64,000 nucleotides of DNA from Meiothermus cerbereus DSM 11376 (GCF_000620065.1 NZ_JHVI01000013.1:37319-101318); one strand, 5' to 3'; numbered from the stretch's first letter, positions 53,166-62,244 are shown. Notes: a model not told the origin generated them from the sequence alone. A program made the numbers and translations.

Positions 53166-54605
53166 TTATGTGCCTTCCCTCAATGCCTCGCGAACTTCTT
53201 CTACTTCGTTCCAGGGGATGGTTTCGGTGCCCCGCTCGAGCGTCCGCTCGTGGCCTTTGCCGCTAAAGAGCAAGGTATCACCCGGTTGGGCTTCCCGCAC
53301 TGCATAGCGGATGGCTTCACGCCGGTCGGGTATCAGGGCAAAGCGGCGGGGGTCGCCGTGGGCCTGGGCCATGGTCTCTAAAATGGCCTCGAGCGACTCG
53401 GTGCGATGGTCTTCCTCGGTGAAGACGGCAAAATCTGCCAGTTGAGCCGCCACCCGGCCAATGCCCACCCGACGGCTGGGGTCCTGGTTGCCGGCAGCCC
53501 CGATCACCACCAGCAGGCGGCCCTGGGTGGTGGGGCGCAGGGTCTTGAGGGCGGCCTCGAGGCTGGCCCCGGTGTGGGCAAAGTCCACAATCACCCGAAA
53601 GGGCTCGCTCTGCACAAGCTGCATCCGGCCCGGCACGCCGGGGAAGCCGGCCAGGCCCGCCTGAAGCTGCTCTACCGAAAGTCCCATCCGGGCCGCAGCC
53701 GCCATCGCGGCCAGGGCGTTGTCGGCATTAAAGCTCCCCACCATTGGCACCTGCACAGCAAAAGTTCCAATGGGTGAGGCCACCTCGAAGTGCAGTCCAT
53801 CGCTTCTTTGCTCCAGGTGCTGGGCCCGCCAGTCGCCCTCTGCGCCATACGTCCAGGTATCGGAGCGCCCCGCCAACGACCTCGTCCAGGGGTTGTCGCG
53901 GTTGACGATGGCGAACCTCGAGCGCTCCAGCAGCTTCTTTTTCTCGGCAAAGTAGTTTTCCATACTGCCGTGCAGGTCGAGGTGGTCTTCGTAGAGGTTG
54001 GTGAAGATGCCCACCTGATACTCCAGTCCCCGCACCCGCTCCAGCGCCAGGGCATGGCTGCTCACCTCGAGCACGGCCTGCTTGCAGCCTGCCGCCACAA
54101 ACCGCTGCAGCATCTCCTGTACCTGCGGCGCTTCGGGAGTGGTAAAGTGGCCGGGCAAGAAAAGCTCTTCGTCACCAATTTTGATCCCCACCGTGGAAAG
54201 CCGCCCCACCGGCGGATGGGCCGCTTGCAACAGGTGATGCAGCAAGACCGTAACGGTGGTTTTGCCTTTGGAGCCCGTGACCCCCAGCAGCTCTAACTTG
54301 TGGGCCGGATACCCCCAGAACGCCGCCGACAAGTCGGCCAAGGCCGCCCGCGAGTCCGAAACCTGCAGGTAGGGCACATTTAGGCGCAGCGCCCGCATCC
54401 CCACCACCGCCACCGCCCCGTTCTGGATGGCCTGGGGAATGTAGTCGTGCCCGTCGAACGGCTTGCGGCTGGGCAGGGGCACGCCGGGAACGGCCACAAA
54501 CACAAAACCAGGCTGCACCAGGCGCGAGTCGTGGGTTATACCCAGAGCCTCCTGGGCCGGGCCGCTCTGACCGAATAGCGCAAAAAGCTCTTTGAGGGTA
54601 GGCAT
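53166..54605 (-). CDS. murE: UDP-MurNAc-tripeptide ligase MurE
   Basis: The 479-residue protein has LLGVTGSKGKTTVTVLLHHL (ATP site), GHFTTPEAPQVQEMLQRFVA, FTNLYEDHLDLHGSMENYF with the carbamylated-lysine region, and VIGAAGNQDPSRRVGIGRVA. It adds the third amino acid to UDP-MurNAc-L-Ala-D-Glu. The specificity loop, DNPR in meso-diaminopimelate enzymes, reads EDHRTES here, which fits the L-ornithine used by this phylum. GGGAG precedes the ATG. Confidence 0.93.
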   Translation of the reverse strand: MPTLKELFALFGQSGPAQEALGITHDSRLVQPGFVFVAVPGVPLPSRKPFDGHDYIPQAIQNGAVAVVGMRALRLNVPYLQVSDSRAALADLSAAFWGYPAHKLELLGVTGSKGKTTVTVLLHHLLQAAHPPVGRLSTVGIKIGDEELFLPGHFTTPEAPQVQEMLQRFVAAGCKQAVLEVSSHALALERVRGLEYQVGIFTNLYEDHLDLHGSMENYFAEKKKLLERSRFAIVNRDNPWTRSLAGRSDTWTYGAEGDWRAQHLEQRSDGLHFEVASPIGTFAVQVPMVGSFNADNALAAMAAAARMGLSVEQLQAGLAGFPGVPGRMQLVQSEPFRVIVDFAHTGASLEAALKTLRPTTQGRLLVVIGAAGNQDPSRRVGIGRVAAQLADFAVFTEEDHRTESLEAILETMAQAHGDPRRFALIPDRREAIRYAVREAQPGDTLLFSGKGHERTLERGTETIPWNEVEEVREALREGT

Positions 54606-54726
54606 CCAGAACTCCCGCCTATGTTTTACCGGAAGTCGCCCCCATAAGCTACCCTGGGGGATTTTGTCTTCGCGTTATGGGAACATTCCGCAAATCTACT
54701 GCATAGAGGTAGCCCCTGGCCGCTTT

Positions 54727-54918
54727 ATGCCCATGCTGCAGATCTACGCTTTCTTCCCCAACTGGCTGGTGAACCGGGGCTGGGTGCGCACACGCCTGGA
54801 GTACAAAGGCCCTGCAACCAAGGTCGAGGCCGTTTATCAGCGGGGTGCCGAACGCTTCAAGCTCGAGCTCGACCAGCAGGGCCGGAGCGAACGCTATAAG
54901 CTCGAGATCGATTTTTGA
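54727..54918 (+). CDS. Small hypothetical protein
   Basis: The ATG at 54727 gives 63 residues: MLQIYAFFPNWLVNRGW near the start, ending RYKLEIDF, with alternating hydrophobic/charged beta-strand character (VEAVYQRGAERFKLELDQQG). A longer frame from 54592 has no better start signal. Divergent from murE. Not recognised; codon use and the absence of competing frames make it plausible. Confidence 0.45.
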   Translation: MPMLQIYAFFPNWLVNRGWVRTRLEYKGPATKVEAVYQRGAERFKLELDQQGRSERYKLEIDF

Positions 54919-54992
54919 GCGGTTTGGGGGAAAACTCGGCACCTGAAGTTGCGGTAAGCCGTGGCTACAGGCGGGGTCAGAAAAAAATCAAT

Positions 54993-55117
54993 CCCCCCAG
55001 GACGGGGGGGCGAATATGCCTGGGCAAAATGCAGGGGGAATTTGGCGCCAGGTTAGGTGCTTGGCCCCGAGGGGTTCCAATGGGAACCTTATGAGCAGGG
55101 GTGGCTCAGGGCCAAGC
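54993..55117. ncRNA. Candidate structured RNA or leader upstream of the deacetylase gene
   Basis: Within the 288-bp gap 54919-55206: a C6/G6 hairpin (54993-55009, 5-nt loop); then GCTTGGCCC (55059-55067) exactly complementary to 55109-55117; and inside that a second hairpin GGTTCC/GGAACC (55073-55088) extendable by two G-T pairs. Nested helices of this kind are rare by chance. No known riboswitch, SRP, RNase P or 6S signature was recognised. The strand is undetermined. Confidence 0.35.
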
Positions 55118-55206
55118 AACAGTAGCCTAGCAACAAGTTATGCAAAAGATATTGAAGCCTGTGCAAACCACATAAGGCCGAAAAAGTCTGTGGCATCCTG
55201 AAGGCG

Positions 55207-56097
55207 ATGTACCGCGCCTACTCCACCTCCCACTGTGTGCTCGAGCTGCCCGAATACCATCCGTTCCCAAAATACAAGTACGCCGGGGTGGCTGAGGCCC
55301 TGCAAAGCCACCTCGAGGTTCGTCCAGCCCCAGCCATCAGCTGGGAGACCCTAGCCCTGGCCCACAGCCAGGACTACCTGCAAAAGCTTCGCCTGGAAGG
55401 GCTAAGCCGCCAGGAGTCGCACAAGGTTGGGCTGCCCTGGAGCCAGAGCCTGCTAACACGGGCCCTGCACGCGGCTGGGGGCACCCTGGCCGCTACCCTG
55501 GATGCCCTGCAAACCGGGCTGGGCTTCAACCTGGCCGGAGGAACCCACCACGCCTATTCGGATCGGGCCGAGGGCTACTGTCTGTTCAACGATGTGGCCG
55601 TGGCCCTGGCCCACCTGCGGGCCCAGGGCTGGCAGGGCAGGGCGTTGATCGTAGACCTGGACGCCCATCAGGGCAATGGCACCGCGGCCTTTTTTCGCGA
55701 CGACCCCACCGTGTTCACCCTATCGGTACACGCTGAGCGCAACTACCCACTCAAAAAAGAGCAGAGCGACCTGGACGTGGGCCTAGAGGATGCCACCGGG
55801 GATAAAGCCTACCTCGAGGCCCTGGAGCCTGCGCTGGAACAGGCCTTCAGCCACCAGCCCGATCTGGTCTTCTTCAACGCGGGGGTAGATGTGCTGCAAA
55901 ACGACCGCTTTGGTCGCCTGGGGCTTAGCCTGCAAGGGCTGGCCGAGCGGGATCGGCGCGTTCTGGAAAAAACCCAGCAGGCCAATCTGCCTTTGGTCAT
56001 CGTGATGGGCGGCGGCTACAACCGCGACCCCCAGACCACCATCGCAGGCCATGCCCAAACCTACCGGCTGGCGCTCGAGGTTCTAGGAACGCGCTAG
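55207..56097 (+). CDS. Histone-deacetylase-superfamily deacetylase
   Basis: The 296-residue protein has the full HDAC active site: GGTHHAYSDRAEGYCLFNDV with the His dyad, LIVDLDAHQGNGTAAFF with zinc-binding Asp and His, FNAGVDVLQNDRFG with the third ligand Asp, and the transition-state Tyr in MGGGYNRDP. Bacterial members deacetylate acyl-lysine or polyamines; AcuC-type regulation of acetyl-CoA synthetase is one option. It could oppose the GNAT fusion protein at 36192-38507. Confidence 0.93.
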   Translation: MYRAYSTSHCVLELPEYHPFPKYKYAGVAEALQSHLEVRPAPAISWETLALAHSQDYLQKLRLEGLSRQESHKVGLPWSQSLLTRALHAAGGTLAATLDALQTGLGFNLAGGTHHAYSDRAEGYCLFNDVAVALAHLRAQGWQGRALIVDLDAHQGNGTAAFFRDDPTVFTLSVHAERNYPLKKEQSDLDVGLEDATGDKAYLEALEPALEQAFSHQPDLVFFNAGVDVLQNDRFGRLGLSLQGLAERDRRVLEKTQQANLPLVIVMGGGYNRDPQTTIAGHAQTYRLALEVLGTR

Positions 56098-56519
56098 TCC
56101 ACTTCGCCCAACGCGGTCTTCACCTTTTTTGCCGCTGCACGAAAATGAAAATGCGTCTTCCAGGGGGTGGCGTGAGCCATAGCCACAGTGTGGCTAACCT
56201 AGCCCAGACGCATGTTTTCGAGTGCCCTAGCGGCAAAAAATCCGCCCTGAACAGTACTTGTTATGATCGGGATTTTACCATTCCCTCTAAAGACCGCTCT
56301 AAACTGGGGCTTTCGCTATTGACAAGGAGGCGATGCCCAAGCGATGGCCTGGACAACCATTTGAACCAGTGAGCACCACTGGACAATGCTTTTTTCGCCA
56401 AACGGAGTGAGGGGTTTGCGCCAGGCTTCACAGCGATGCACCTCATTGAAGTGCGCCTACGTGAAGCCAGCATTCCCGCCTCCAGTTCAAACTGCTTTAT
56501 AACCAGCTCGCAGGGTGGT
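56098..56519. other. 422-bp non-coding gap with several inverted repeats
   Basis: A short T-run after the deacetylase gene is followed by the long hairpin at 56147-56219. Further on GGCTTCAC (56424-56431) pairs with GTGAAGCC (56461-56468). A stretch near 56376-56410 resembles, in inverse orientation, 15965-15998 (shared core CCCTCnCTnCGnTnGGCGAA). No convincing gene is seen on either strand. Confidence 0.5.
56147..56219. repeat. Long nested hairpin, possible ncRNA or miniature element
   Basis: GAAAATGCGTCT (56147-56158) pairs with AGACGCATGTTTTC (56206-56219) with a two-base bulge. Inside, AGCCACAGTGTGGCT (56181-56195) is a perfect inverted repeat around a single G. The region lies between two genes and encodes nothing recognisable. 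Confidence 0.5.
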
Positions 56520-56774
56520 TCAGGAACGCCCAGAAAAACTTTCCAGCAACTCGGCTAGCCGGTTTCGGTTAAGGTAGTGTTGTTCGGCACTCTGCTTGAG
56601 CAACAGCAAATCCAGTTTGTTGTTGAGCCCTGCGTCTATCAGGGGCTGCAGGAAACGGCGATCCCCTACGCTGGCACACACGGCCTCGGCAAGTTCGCGC
56701 GTTTGCCGCAACACCTTCCGGGCGCGGGCATCCCCCATCGCGGCCATCTGGGTAACGGTTTCGGCCAGGCTCAT
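56520..56774 (-). CDS. Small helical hypothetical protein
   Basis: The 84-residue product (MSLAETVTQMAAMGDARARK, then LLLLKQSAEQHYLNRNRLAE) is all-helical with no cysteine or signal peptide. TAAATT lies nine bases before the ATG. Not recognised. Even composition and a plausible start support it as a gene. Confidence 0.55.
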   Translation of the reverse strand: MSLAETVTQMAAMGDARARKVLRQTRELAEAVCASVGDRRFLQPLIDAGLNNKLDLLLLKQSAEQHYLNRNRLAELLESFSGRS

Positions 56775-56980
56775 GGTCTTGCTAATTTAGCCCCTGGTGA
56801 TAAAAAGTGAATTAACACCAGAGCAAACTACTGGACGGCATGGGCGTAGCAGGTTCCAGTGTTCAGAGCGTTCTTCGCAAATATTGAGCTGCTTACAGCT
56901 TGATTGCTTTGTCCTGCACTGCACAGTTGTCTCCCAGAGGGGAGGCCCCGTCTGTGAAGAGTGCGATAAAATCTGTATTC

Positions 56981-57601
56981 GTGAAGCTTTTGAACGAAGC
57001 CGAGGTGCGGGTACTGGGCACCCTGATCGAGAAGCAGTACGCCACCCCCGACCACTACCCCATGACCGAGAATGCCATCCGGCTGGGGGCCAACCAAAAA
57101 AACAACCGTAACCCCGTCACCCACTTGAGTGAAGCAGAGGTGCGCGAAGCCCTCGACGCGCTACAGCACAAGCGGCTGTGCGGCATGTTCCGCGAGCATG
57201 GCGCACGAGCACCCAAATACCGGCAGTTTTTAGATAGGGAGTTTAAGCTCGAGCCCCCCGCCACCATCCTGATGGCCCTGCTGATGCTGCGCGGTCCCCA
57301 GACCTTAGGCGAGCTGCGAACCAGGGCCGAGAGCATGAACCACAGGTTTGCTTCGTTGCAAGAGGTTGAAGCAGTAGTGCAGTCCTTGATAAGCCTGGCA
57401 CCCCATCCGCTCGTAACCCAGCTCGAGCGCCAGCCGGGCGAGCGGGAGGTACGCTACGCGCACCTTCTTGCCGGCACACCGGCCCCCATCATTCGGATGG
57501 AAAGCAGAAGTGAGCTCGAGCGCCGCCTCGAGGCTCTGGAGGTCGAAGTACGCGACCTGCGCATCCAGCTGGAAGAGCTCAAAAAAGCCCTGGGCGGCTA
57601 A
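56981..57601 (+). CDS. DUF480/YceH family protein
   Basis: The GTG at 56981 (VKLLNEAEVRVLGTLIEKQY) is chosen because YceH-like proteins start at this motif and TAAAAT lies eight bases upstream; a GTG at 56954 with GGGAGG is the alternative. The 206 residues include GANQKNNRNPVTHLSEAEVR and MLRGPQTLGELRTRAESMNH, the tandem winged-helix pattern, plus a C-terminal coiled coil. Function unknown, probably DNA- or protein-binding. It overlaps the mobA stop by four bases. Confidence 0.85.
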   Translation: MKLLNEAEVRVLGTLIEKQYATPDHYPMTENAIRLGANQKNNRNPVTHLSEAEVREALDALQHKRLCGMFREHGARAPKYRQFLDREFKLEPPATILMALLMLRGPQTLGELRTRAESMNHRFASLQEVEAVVQSLISLAPHPLVTQLERQPGEREVRYAHLLAGTPAPIIRMESRSELERRLEALEVEVRDLRIQLEELKKALGG

Positions 57602-58155
57602 AAATCCGGCAGGTCTTGGGGACGGTTGGCATTCAAGAACAAGTGGGGGCCAAAACGGGCCTCGAGCGCCTCCTTATCCAGCACCACCAGGGGGATGCTG
57701 CGCAAAAGGGCCTGCATTTTGAGCTCCCCCGCCTCGAGCCGACGCAAGACCTCGGGCTCGAGCGACTTGTGATAGAAAGCCCCCAGCGGCTCGAAAAAAC
57801 TGCCTGAAGCCGCCACCACCGCCTGGCTGTCGGGCCTGGCCTGGCTCAGCATGAACCGCCAGAAATCCTGGGTTAGAAAAGGTTGGTCGCAGGCCGCAAT
57901 CGCTACCCAGTCGTACCTGGCGTGGGCCAGCGCAGCGTGCAGGCCCGTAAGGGTATCCCCCCCAGACCTGAGGTCTGGGTACATCGTCCCCAAGCCAGGG
58001 TAAGGCCGGTTAGCAACCACAAAGGACTCCGAGGCTCCTGCCATAGATTCCAAAACCCAGGCAACAAGGGGTTTTCCCCGGTATGCATACAAAGCCTTGT
58101 CCTGCCCAAACCGACTGGACGCTCCCCCTGCTAAAATGGCCCCACTCCACTGCAT
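57598..58155 (-). CDS. mobA: Molybdenum cofactor guanylyltransferase
   Basis: The 185-residue protein begins with GAILAGGASSRFGQDKALYA, the nucleotidyltransferase signature of MobA, with VAIAACDQPFLTQDFWRFM holding the metal-binding Asp and FLNANRPQDLPDF at the end. It attaches GMP to Mo-molybdopterin. The cofactor may serve the oxidoreductase at 21289-21882, although that family usually uses the form without nucleotide, so other molybdoenzymes are expected in the genome. Confidence 0.9.
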   Translation of the reverse strand: MQWSGAILAGGASSRFGQDKALYAYRGKPLVAWVLESMAGASESFVVANRPYPGLGTMYPDLRSGGDTLTGLHAALAHARYDWVAIAACDQPFLTQDFWRFMLSQARPDSQAVVAASGSFFEPLGAFYHKSLEPEVLRRLEAGELKMQALLRSIPLVVLDKEALEARFGPHLFLNANRPQDLPDF

Positions 58156-58216
58156 TTGCTGCTAGTATAACCGAATGGTTGAATTTCCCGTTGGTCATGA
58201 GTTTTTTGTGATATTC

Positions 58217-58253
58217 CTGACAGTATCCTGACATGGGGCTGACAAGCTATAGG
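58217..58253 (+). promoter_or_regulatory. Pho box of the pst operon (three 11-bp direct repeats)
   Basis: CTGACA occurs at 58217, 58228 and 58239, exactly 11 bases apart, the spacing and core of PhoB/PhoP half-sites (CTGTCAT-like). A TATAGG -10-like box at 58248-58253 follows, and pstS starts 46 nt downstream. Phosphate-starvation induction is inferred. Confidence 0.75.
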
Positions 58254-58298
58254 CGTTCGTGGTGCCGAAGCGCATCACAAATCAAACAGGAGGCGTTA

Positions 58299-59378
58299 AT
58301 GAAAAAACTGCTAATAGCCACCACTACACTCTTGGGTCTGGCCAGCTCCGGCCTGGCCCAGGTGAGCTTGACCGGGGCTGGGGCCACCTTTCCCTTCCCG
58401 GTTCTCGCCAAATACTTTGACGAATACCTAAAAGTAACCAACGGCCAGGTGCGTGTTAACTATCAGTCCATCGGCTCGGGTGGGGGACAGCGTCAGCTTA
58501 TCGAACAAACCGTGCACTTCGGGGTTTCCGATAACCCCTTCAACGACCAGCAGATGGCCGACATTCGCAAGAACACCGGTTCACCCGCGCTTAACATCCC
58601 GTTCGTGCTGGGAGCCGTGGTACCCACCTACAACCTTCCGGGCGTAACGCAGCGTCTCGTCTTTAGTGGGGAGCTATTGGCCGACATCTTCCTGGGCAAT
58701 ATCAAAACCTGGAATGACCCCGCCATTGTCAAACTGAACGAAGGTGTGCGGCTTCCTCCTCTGCCAATCACCGTAGTACACCGCTCCGACGGCTCGGGCA
58801 CAACCTTTGTATTCACCGATTACCTAACCAAGGTTTCGCCGGAGTGGGCTCAAAAGGTGGGACGCGGCAACAGCGTCAACTGGCCTGCACCCAATAAAGT
58901 TGGTGGGCGCGGCAACGAAGGGGTGGCTGGCGTGGTGCGGCAAACCCCCGGGGCCATCGGCTACAACGAAGTAACCTACGCTGTACAGAACCGCATTCAG
59001 TATGGTGCCGTGATCAACCGGGCTGGCCGGGCCATTGTGGCCGATCTCCCAACCATCACTGCTGCCGCAAACGTGGTCATGCCTGGGGATGCCCGCATTT
59101 CGCTGACAGATACTAAAGCCCCCGATGGGTATCCAATCTCGAGCTTTTCTTACATACTGGCCTACGAAAAGCTGGACAAAAACAAAGCCTTCAAAAGCGA
59201 GGCGGAGGCCCGCGCCTTTGTGCAGATGCTTAAGTGGGTTGTCACAGAGGGTCAAAAGTTCAACGAGCCTCTAACCTACGCCCGCATTACCGAAGTGGCT
59301 CAAAACCGTGCGCTTGCGCTGATCTCGCGCATTACCTACCAGGACAAACCCATCGGCAAGGAGATTGTAGGCCGCTAA
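58299..59378 (+). CDS. pstS: Phosphate ABC transporter substrate-binding protein
   Basis: The 359-residue protein starts at ATG 58299 with AGGAGG upstream; the signal peptide is KKLLIATTTLLGLASSGLAQ. The mature part has LTGAGATFPFPVLAKYFDEY, YQSIGSGGGQRQLIEQTVHF, and VVHRSDGSGTTFVFTDYL with the phosphate-binding Arg/Asp/Ser residues. It binds phosphate outside the membrane. First gene of pstSCAB. Confidence 0.96.
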   Translation: MKKLLIATTTLLGLASSGLAQVSLTGAGATFPFPVLAKYFDEYLKVTNGQVRVNYQSIGSGGGQRQLIEQTVHFGVSDNPFNDQQMADIRKNTGSPALNIPFVLGAVVPTYNLPGVTQRLVFSGELLADIFLGNIKTWNDPAIVKLNEGVRLPPLPITVVHRSDGSGTTFVFTDYLTKVSPEWAQKVGRGNSVNWPAPNKVGGRGNEGVAGVVRQTPGAIGYNEVTYAVQNRIQYGAVINRAGRAIVADLPTITAAANVVMPGDARISLTDTKAPDGYPISSFSYILAYEKLDKNKAFKSEAEARAFVQMLKWVVTEGQKFNEPLTYARITEVAQNRALALISRITYQDKPIGKEIVGR

Positions 59379-59388
59379 ATACATGCTG

Positions 59389-59421
59389 GAGGTGGGGGTC
59401 TCATGGGCTCCCACCTCTTTT
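59389..59421 (+). terminator. Hairpin terminator/attenuator between pstS and pstC
   Basis: GAGGTGGG (59389-59396) pairs with CCCACCTC (59410-59417) and is followed by TTTT. It lies 11 nt after the pstS stop, so it should lower pstCAB relative to pstS. A TAAACT box at 59423-59428 just after it may start a separate leaderless pstC message. Confidence 0.75.
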
Positions 59422-59434
59422 GTAAACTAAAGGC

Positions 59435-60427
59435 GTGCGCATGCAAGAGGTTCCTATACAGTCTCCCCTTATCAAACGAAAGCCCTCGGCAATTTACCGG
59501 GTTCTGGGCGATCGTATTTTCTTGGTTTTAGTTCTAGCGCTGGCTTTGAGCATCGTTTTGCTCACCCTGGGTCTGGGTTACTACCTCTATCTGGGTGGGT
59601 CACTGGCTATAAACAAAGAAGGGGTTTTTGGTTTCTTAACCGGAACCACCTGGGATCCGGCTTTGAAGCTCGAGTTTGGCATCTGGCCCTATGTTGTGGG
59701 AACGCTGGTTACAAGCCTAGCAGCACTAGTTTTGTCTGTTCCGGTGGCCCTTGCGGCAGCCGTCTTTACCGCCGAGTACGCTCCCCGCTGGCTGGCGGGC
59801 TTTATCAACTACCTAGTAGACCTGATGGCTGCTGTGCCGAGCGTGGTCTATGGCATCTGGGGCATCTTTGTTCTGGCCCCGTTTTTGCGAGAAATCTTTT
59901 ATATGCCTGTTTTTTTGTGGGCTGCAGAAAACGCCCCCTGGTTGTCTCGCTATCTAGGTAACCCCTCTGGCTATGGCATGTTTACTGCCATCGTAATTTT
60001 GTCGAGCATGGTCATTCCCTTCACAGCCGCCCTCTCGCGCGATGCCATCAATCTGGTTCCTGCCGCCCAGCGCGAGGGTGCCTATGCCCTGGGAGCCACC
60101 CGCTGGGAGGTCATGCAAATGGTAATCCTGCCTTACGCCCGGGGTGGCATTTTCGCTGGGGCCATGCTGGCGCTGGGCCGTGCCCTGGGTGAAACAATGG
60201 CGGTAGCGATGGTAATTGGCAACGGCAACATTCTGCCCTACACCCTCTTTGGCCCCGCTTCCACCATGCCAGCCGTAATTGCCCTCGAGCTGAAAGAAGC
60301 CGTGGAAGACCTGCACTACTCGGCCATTATTGGAGTGGGTTTTTACCTCTTTCTAATCGCTTTTATCGTCAACGCAACTGCAAGCTACCTGCTCAACAAA
60401 CTAAAAGTGGGGGAGCAACGGGCTTAG
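59435..60427 (+). CDS. pstC: Phosphate ABC transporter permease PstC
   Basis: The 330-residue permease has six membrane segments and the EAA-like loop REGAYALGATRWEVMQMVI followed by LPYARGGIFAGAM, with ALGRALGETMAVAMVIG. The GTG at 59435 is preferred because TAAACT lies six bases upstream. It pairs with PstA to form the channel. Confidence 0.95.
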   Translation: MRMQEVPIQSPLIKRKPSAIYRVLGDRIFLVLVLALALSIVLLTLGLGYYLYLGGSLAINKEGVFGFLTGTTWDPALKLEFGIWPYVVGTLVTSLAALVLSVPVALAAAVFTAEYAPRWLAGFINYLVDLMAAVPSVVYGIWGIFVLAPFLREIFYMPVFLWAAENAPWLSRYLGNPSGYGMFTAIVILSSMVIPFTAALSRDAINLVPAAQREGAYALGATRWEVMQMVILPYARGGIFAGAMLALGRALGETMAVAMVIGNGNILPYTLFGPASTMPAVIALELKEAVEDLHYSAIIGVGFYLFLIAFIVNATASYLLNKLKVGEQRA

Positions 60428-60438
60428 AGGATAATATT

Positions 60439-61269
60439 ATGCGCAACCTTCAAGCACGCTATACCCGCGACCGCCTGATCTTCATCGTGGTCATCGTCGG
60501 CACCATCCTGGCAGCCCTGCCGCTCACGCTGGTGCTGGGCTACGCATTGGTCAATGGCTTTTCTTCGCTCAACTGGGATTTTTTTACCAAGGCCCCCAAA
60601 CCTCCAGGCGAACTCGGGGGTGGTATGGCCCCTGCCATCGTTGGTACGCTGCTCATCACCGGCGTGGGCTTGCTAATGGCAACCCCCTTCGGGGTTGGGG
60701 CTGGCATCTTGTTGGCTGAGTACCCCGACAACAAACTTAATCCCACCCTGCGCCTGCTTTCCGATACCCTAAACGGAATGCCAGCCATCCTGAAGGGGTT
60801 GCTGGCTTATGTGCTGGTAGTCAAGACCCAGGGCTCTTTTTCAGGCTTCTCCGGATCGCTGGCCATGGCTTTTATCATGATTCCTATCATTGCCAAAACC
60901 ACCGAAAGCGTGCTCAAGCTGGTTCCCTGGAATATCCGCGAGGCGGGGCTGGCCCTGGGTTTACCCCGCTGGCGGGTAATTTTGTCCCTGGTCTTGCCCG
61001 CCGCCAGAAGTGGCGTTGTAACCGGGTTGTTGCTGGCTACTGCCCGGGCCGCAGGTGAAGCAGCCCCCCTTATCTTTACTGCCTTTGGCAATAGCCTTCT
61101 TACCTTCGACCTTTCAAAGCCTATGGACGCTCTTCCACTGCGTTTGTACGCTTATGCCATCAGCCCCTACGAGGATTGGCATCGCCAGGCCTGGGCGGCT
61201 GCCGTGGTGCTGCTTGGTCTAGTTGTGCTAACCAGTCTGTTGGCCCGCTGGGCGACCCGCGGGCGTTAA
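60439..61269 (+). CDS. pstA: Phosphate ABC transporter permease PstA
   Basis: The 276-residue permease has six membrane segments, the motif REAGLALGLPRWRVILSLVL and LLATARAAGEAAPLIFTAFG, typical of PstA. It lies 11 bases after pstC and 11 bases before pstB. The N-terminus RNLQARYTRDRLIFIVVIVG is consistent with the start. Confidence 0.95.
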   Translation: MRNLQARYTRDRLIFIVVIVGTILAALPLTLVLGYALVNGFSSLNWDFFTKAPKPPGELGGGMAPAIVGTLLITGVGLLMATPFGVGAGILLAEYPDNKLNPTLRLLSDTLNGMPAILKGLLAYVLVVKTQGSFSGFSGSLAMAFIMIPIIAKTTESVLKLVPWNIREAGLALGLPRWRVILSLVLPAARSGVVTGLLLATARAAGEAAPLIFTAFGNSLLTFDLSKPMDALPLRLYAYAISPYEDWHRQAWAAAVVLLGLVVLTSLLARWATRGR

Positions 61270-61280
61270 GGGAGTAAAAC

Positions 61281-62102
61281 ATGCGTGAATTTAGTTCCCT
61301 GATCGAATCCGACCAAAACGGAGCTATGACCCTCGACCCCACCCTTAAGCCCCGCGTCGAGACCCGACACGTAACCGTAATGTACGGTCAAAAATCAGGC
61401 GTTAAAGACGTAAGCATGCCCATCTACGCCAACAAGGTGACAGCCCTGATTGGCCCTTCGGGCTGCGGGAAAACCACTTTTCTTCGTGCCCTGAACCGAA
61501 TGCACGACCTGACACCCACCGCCCGCGTAACCGGCGAGGTTCTGCTGGATGGCGTCAATGTCTATGCCCCTGGTGTAGACCCGGTAGAGGTGCGACGCAA
61601 AATAGGAATGGTGTTCCAAAAGCCCAACCCCTTCCCTACCCTGTCCATCTATGGCAACGTAGTTGCAGGCTTGCGGTTGGTGGGCATACGCAAAAAATCT
61701 CTTCTGGATGAGGCTGTGGAGCGCGCACTTAACCAGGCGGCTTTGTGGGACGAGGTCAAAGACCGACTTCATGCACCCAGCATGAGCCTCTCGGGGGGAC
61801 AGCAACAGCGTTTGTGCATTGCCAGGGCCCTGGCCGTGGAGCCCGAGGTCTTGTTAATGGACGAACCCACCAGCGCCCTCGACCCCATCTCGACCCAGTC
61901 CATCGAAGACCTGCTAAATGAACTCAAAAATCACGTTACCATTGCCATCGTAACCCACAACATGCAGCAAGCAGGCCGGGTTTCAGACTTCACCGGCTAC
62001 TTCCTGAACGGCGATCTGGTGGAGTTTGGCCCCACCAGTTTGTTGTTCACCACCCCCAAAGATAAACGCACTGAGGCCTACATTACCGGTCGCTTCGGAT
62101 AA
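61281..62102 (+). CDS. pstB: Phosphate ABC transporter ATPase PstB
   Basis: The 273-residue ATPase has [20 protein letters not shown] (Walker A), [18 protein letters not shown] (Q-loop), [20 protein letters not shown] (signature), [20 protein letters not shown] (Walker B) and [18 protein letters not shown] (H-loop). It has an N-terminal extension of about 20 residues; an internal ATG at 61326 would give a more usual length. No phoU follows: the next gene is convergent pth. Confidence 0.96.
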   Translation: MREFSSLIESDQNGAMTLDPTLKPRVETRHVTVMYGQKSGVKDVSMPIYANKVTALIGPSGCGKTTFLRALNRMHDLTPTARVTGEVLLDGVNVYAPGVDPVEVRRKIGMVFQKPNPFPTLSIYGNVVAGLRLVGIRKKSLLDEAVERALNQAALWDEVKDRLHAPSMSLSGGQQQRLCIARALAVEPEVLLMDEPTSALDPISTQSIEDLLNELKNHVTIAIVTHNMQQAGRVSDFTGYFLNGDLVEFGPTSLLFTTPKDKRTEAYITGRFG

Positions 62103-62244
62103 GCGCTTCCACAAGCTGGTTGGCGGGGTCGCCGGCTTCCACAAGAACCTCATTAGAGCGCTCTTCATGGTTCTTGAATCTCTCACACAGCACATTGGCC
62201 TCTCGGATGAGAGACCACACGCGTGAAGAGTTCGATAACGGCGG

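Noticed and set aside
55040..55130. tRNA-like GGTTCCAAT stretch
   Set aside because: The T-loop resemblance stops there; no anticodon or acceptor stem can be drawn and the strand partner pairs differently.
56261..56473. Minus-strand 70-codon frame in the 422-bp gap
   Set aside because: It covers inverted repeats and shows no start signal or plausible protein composition.
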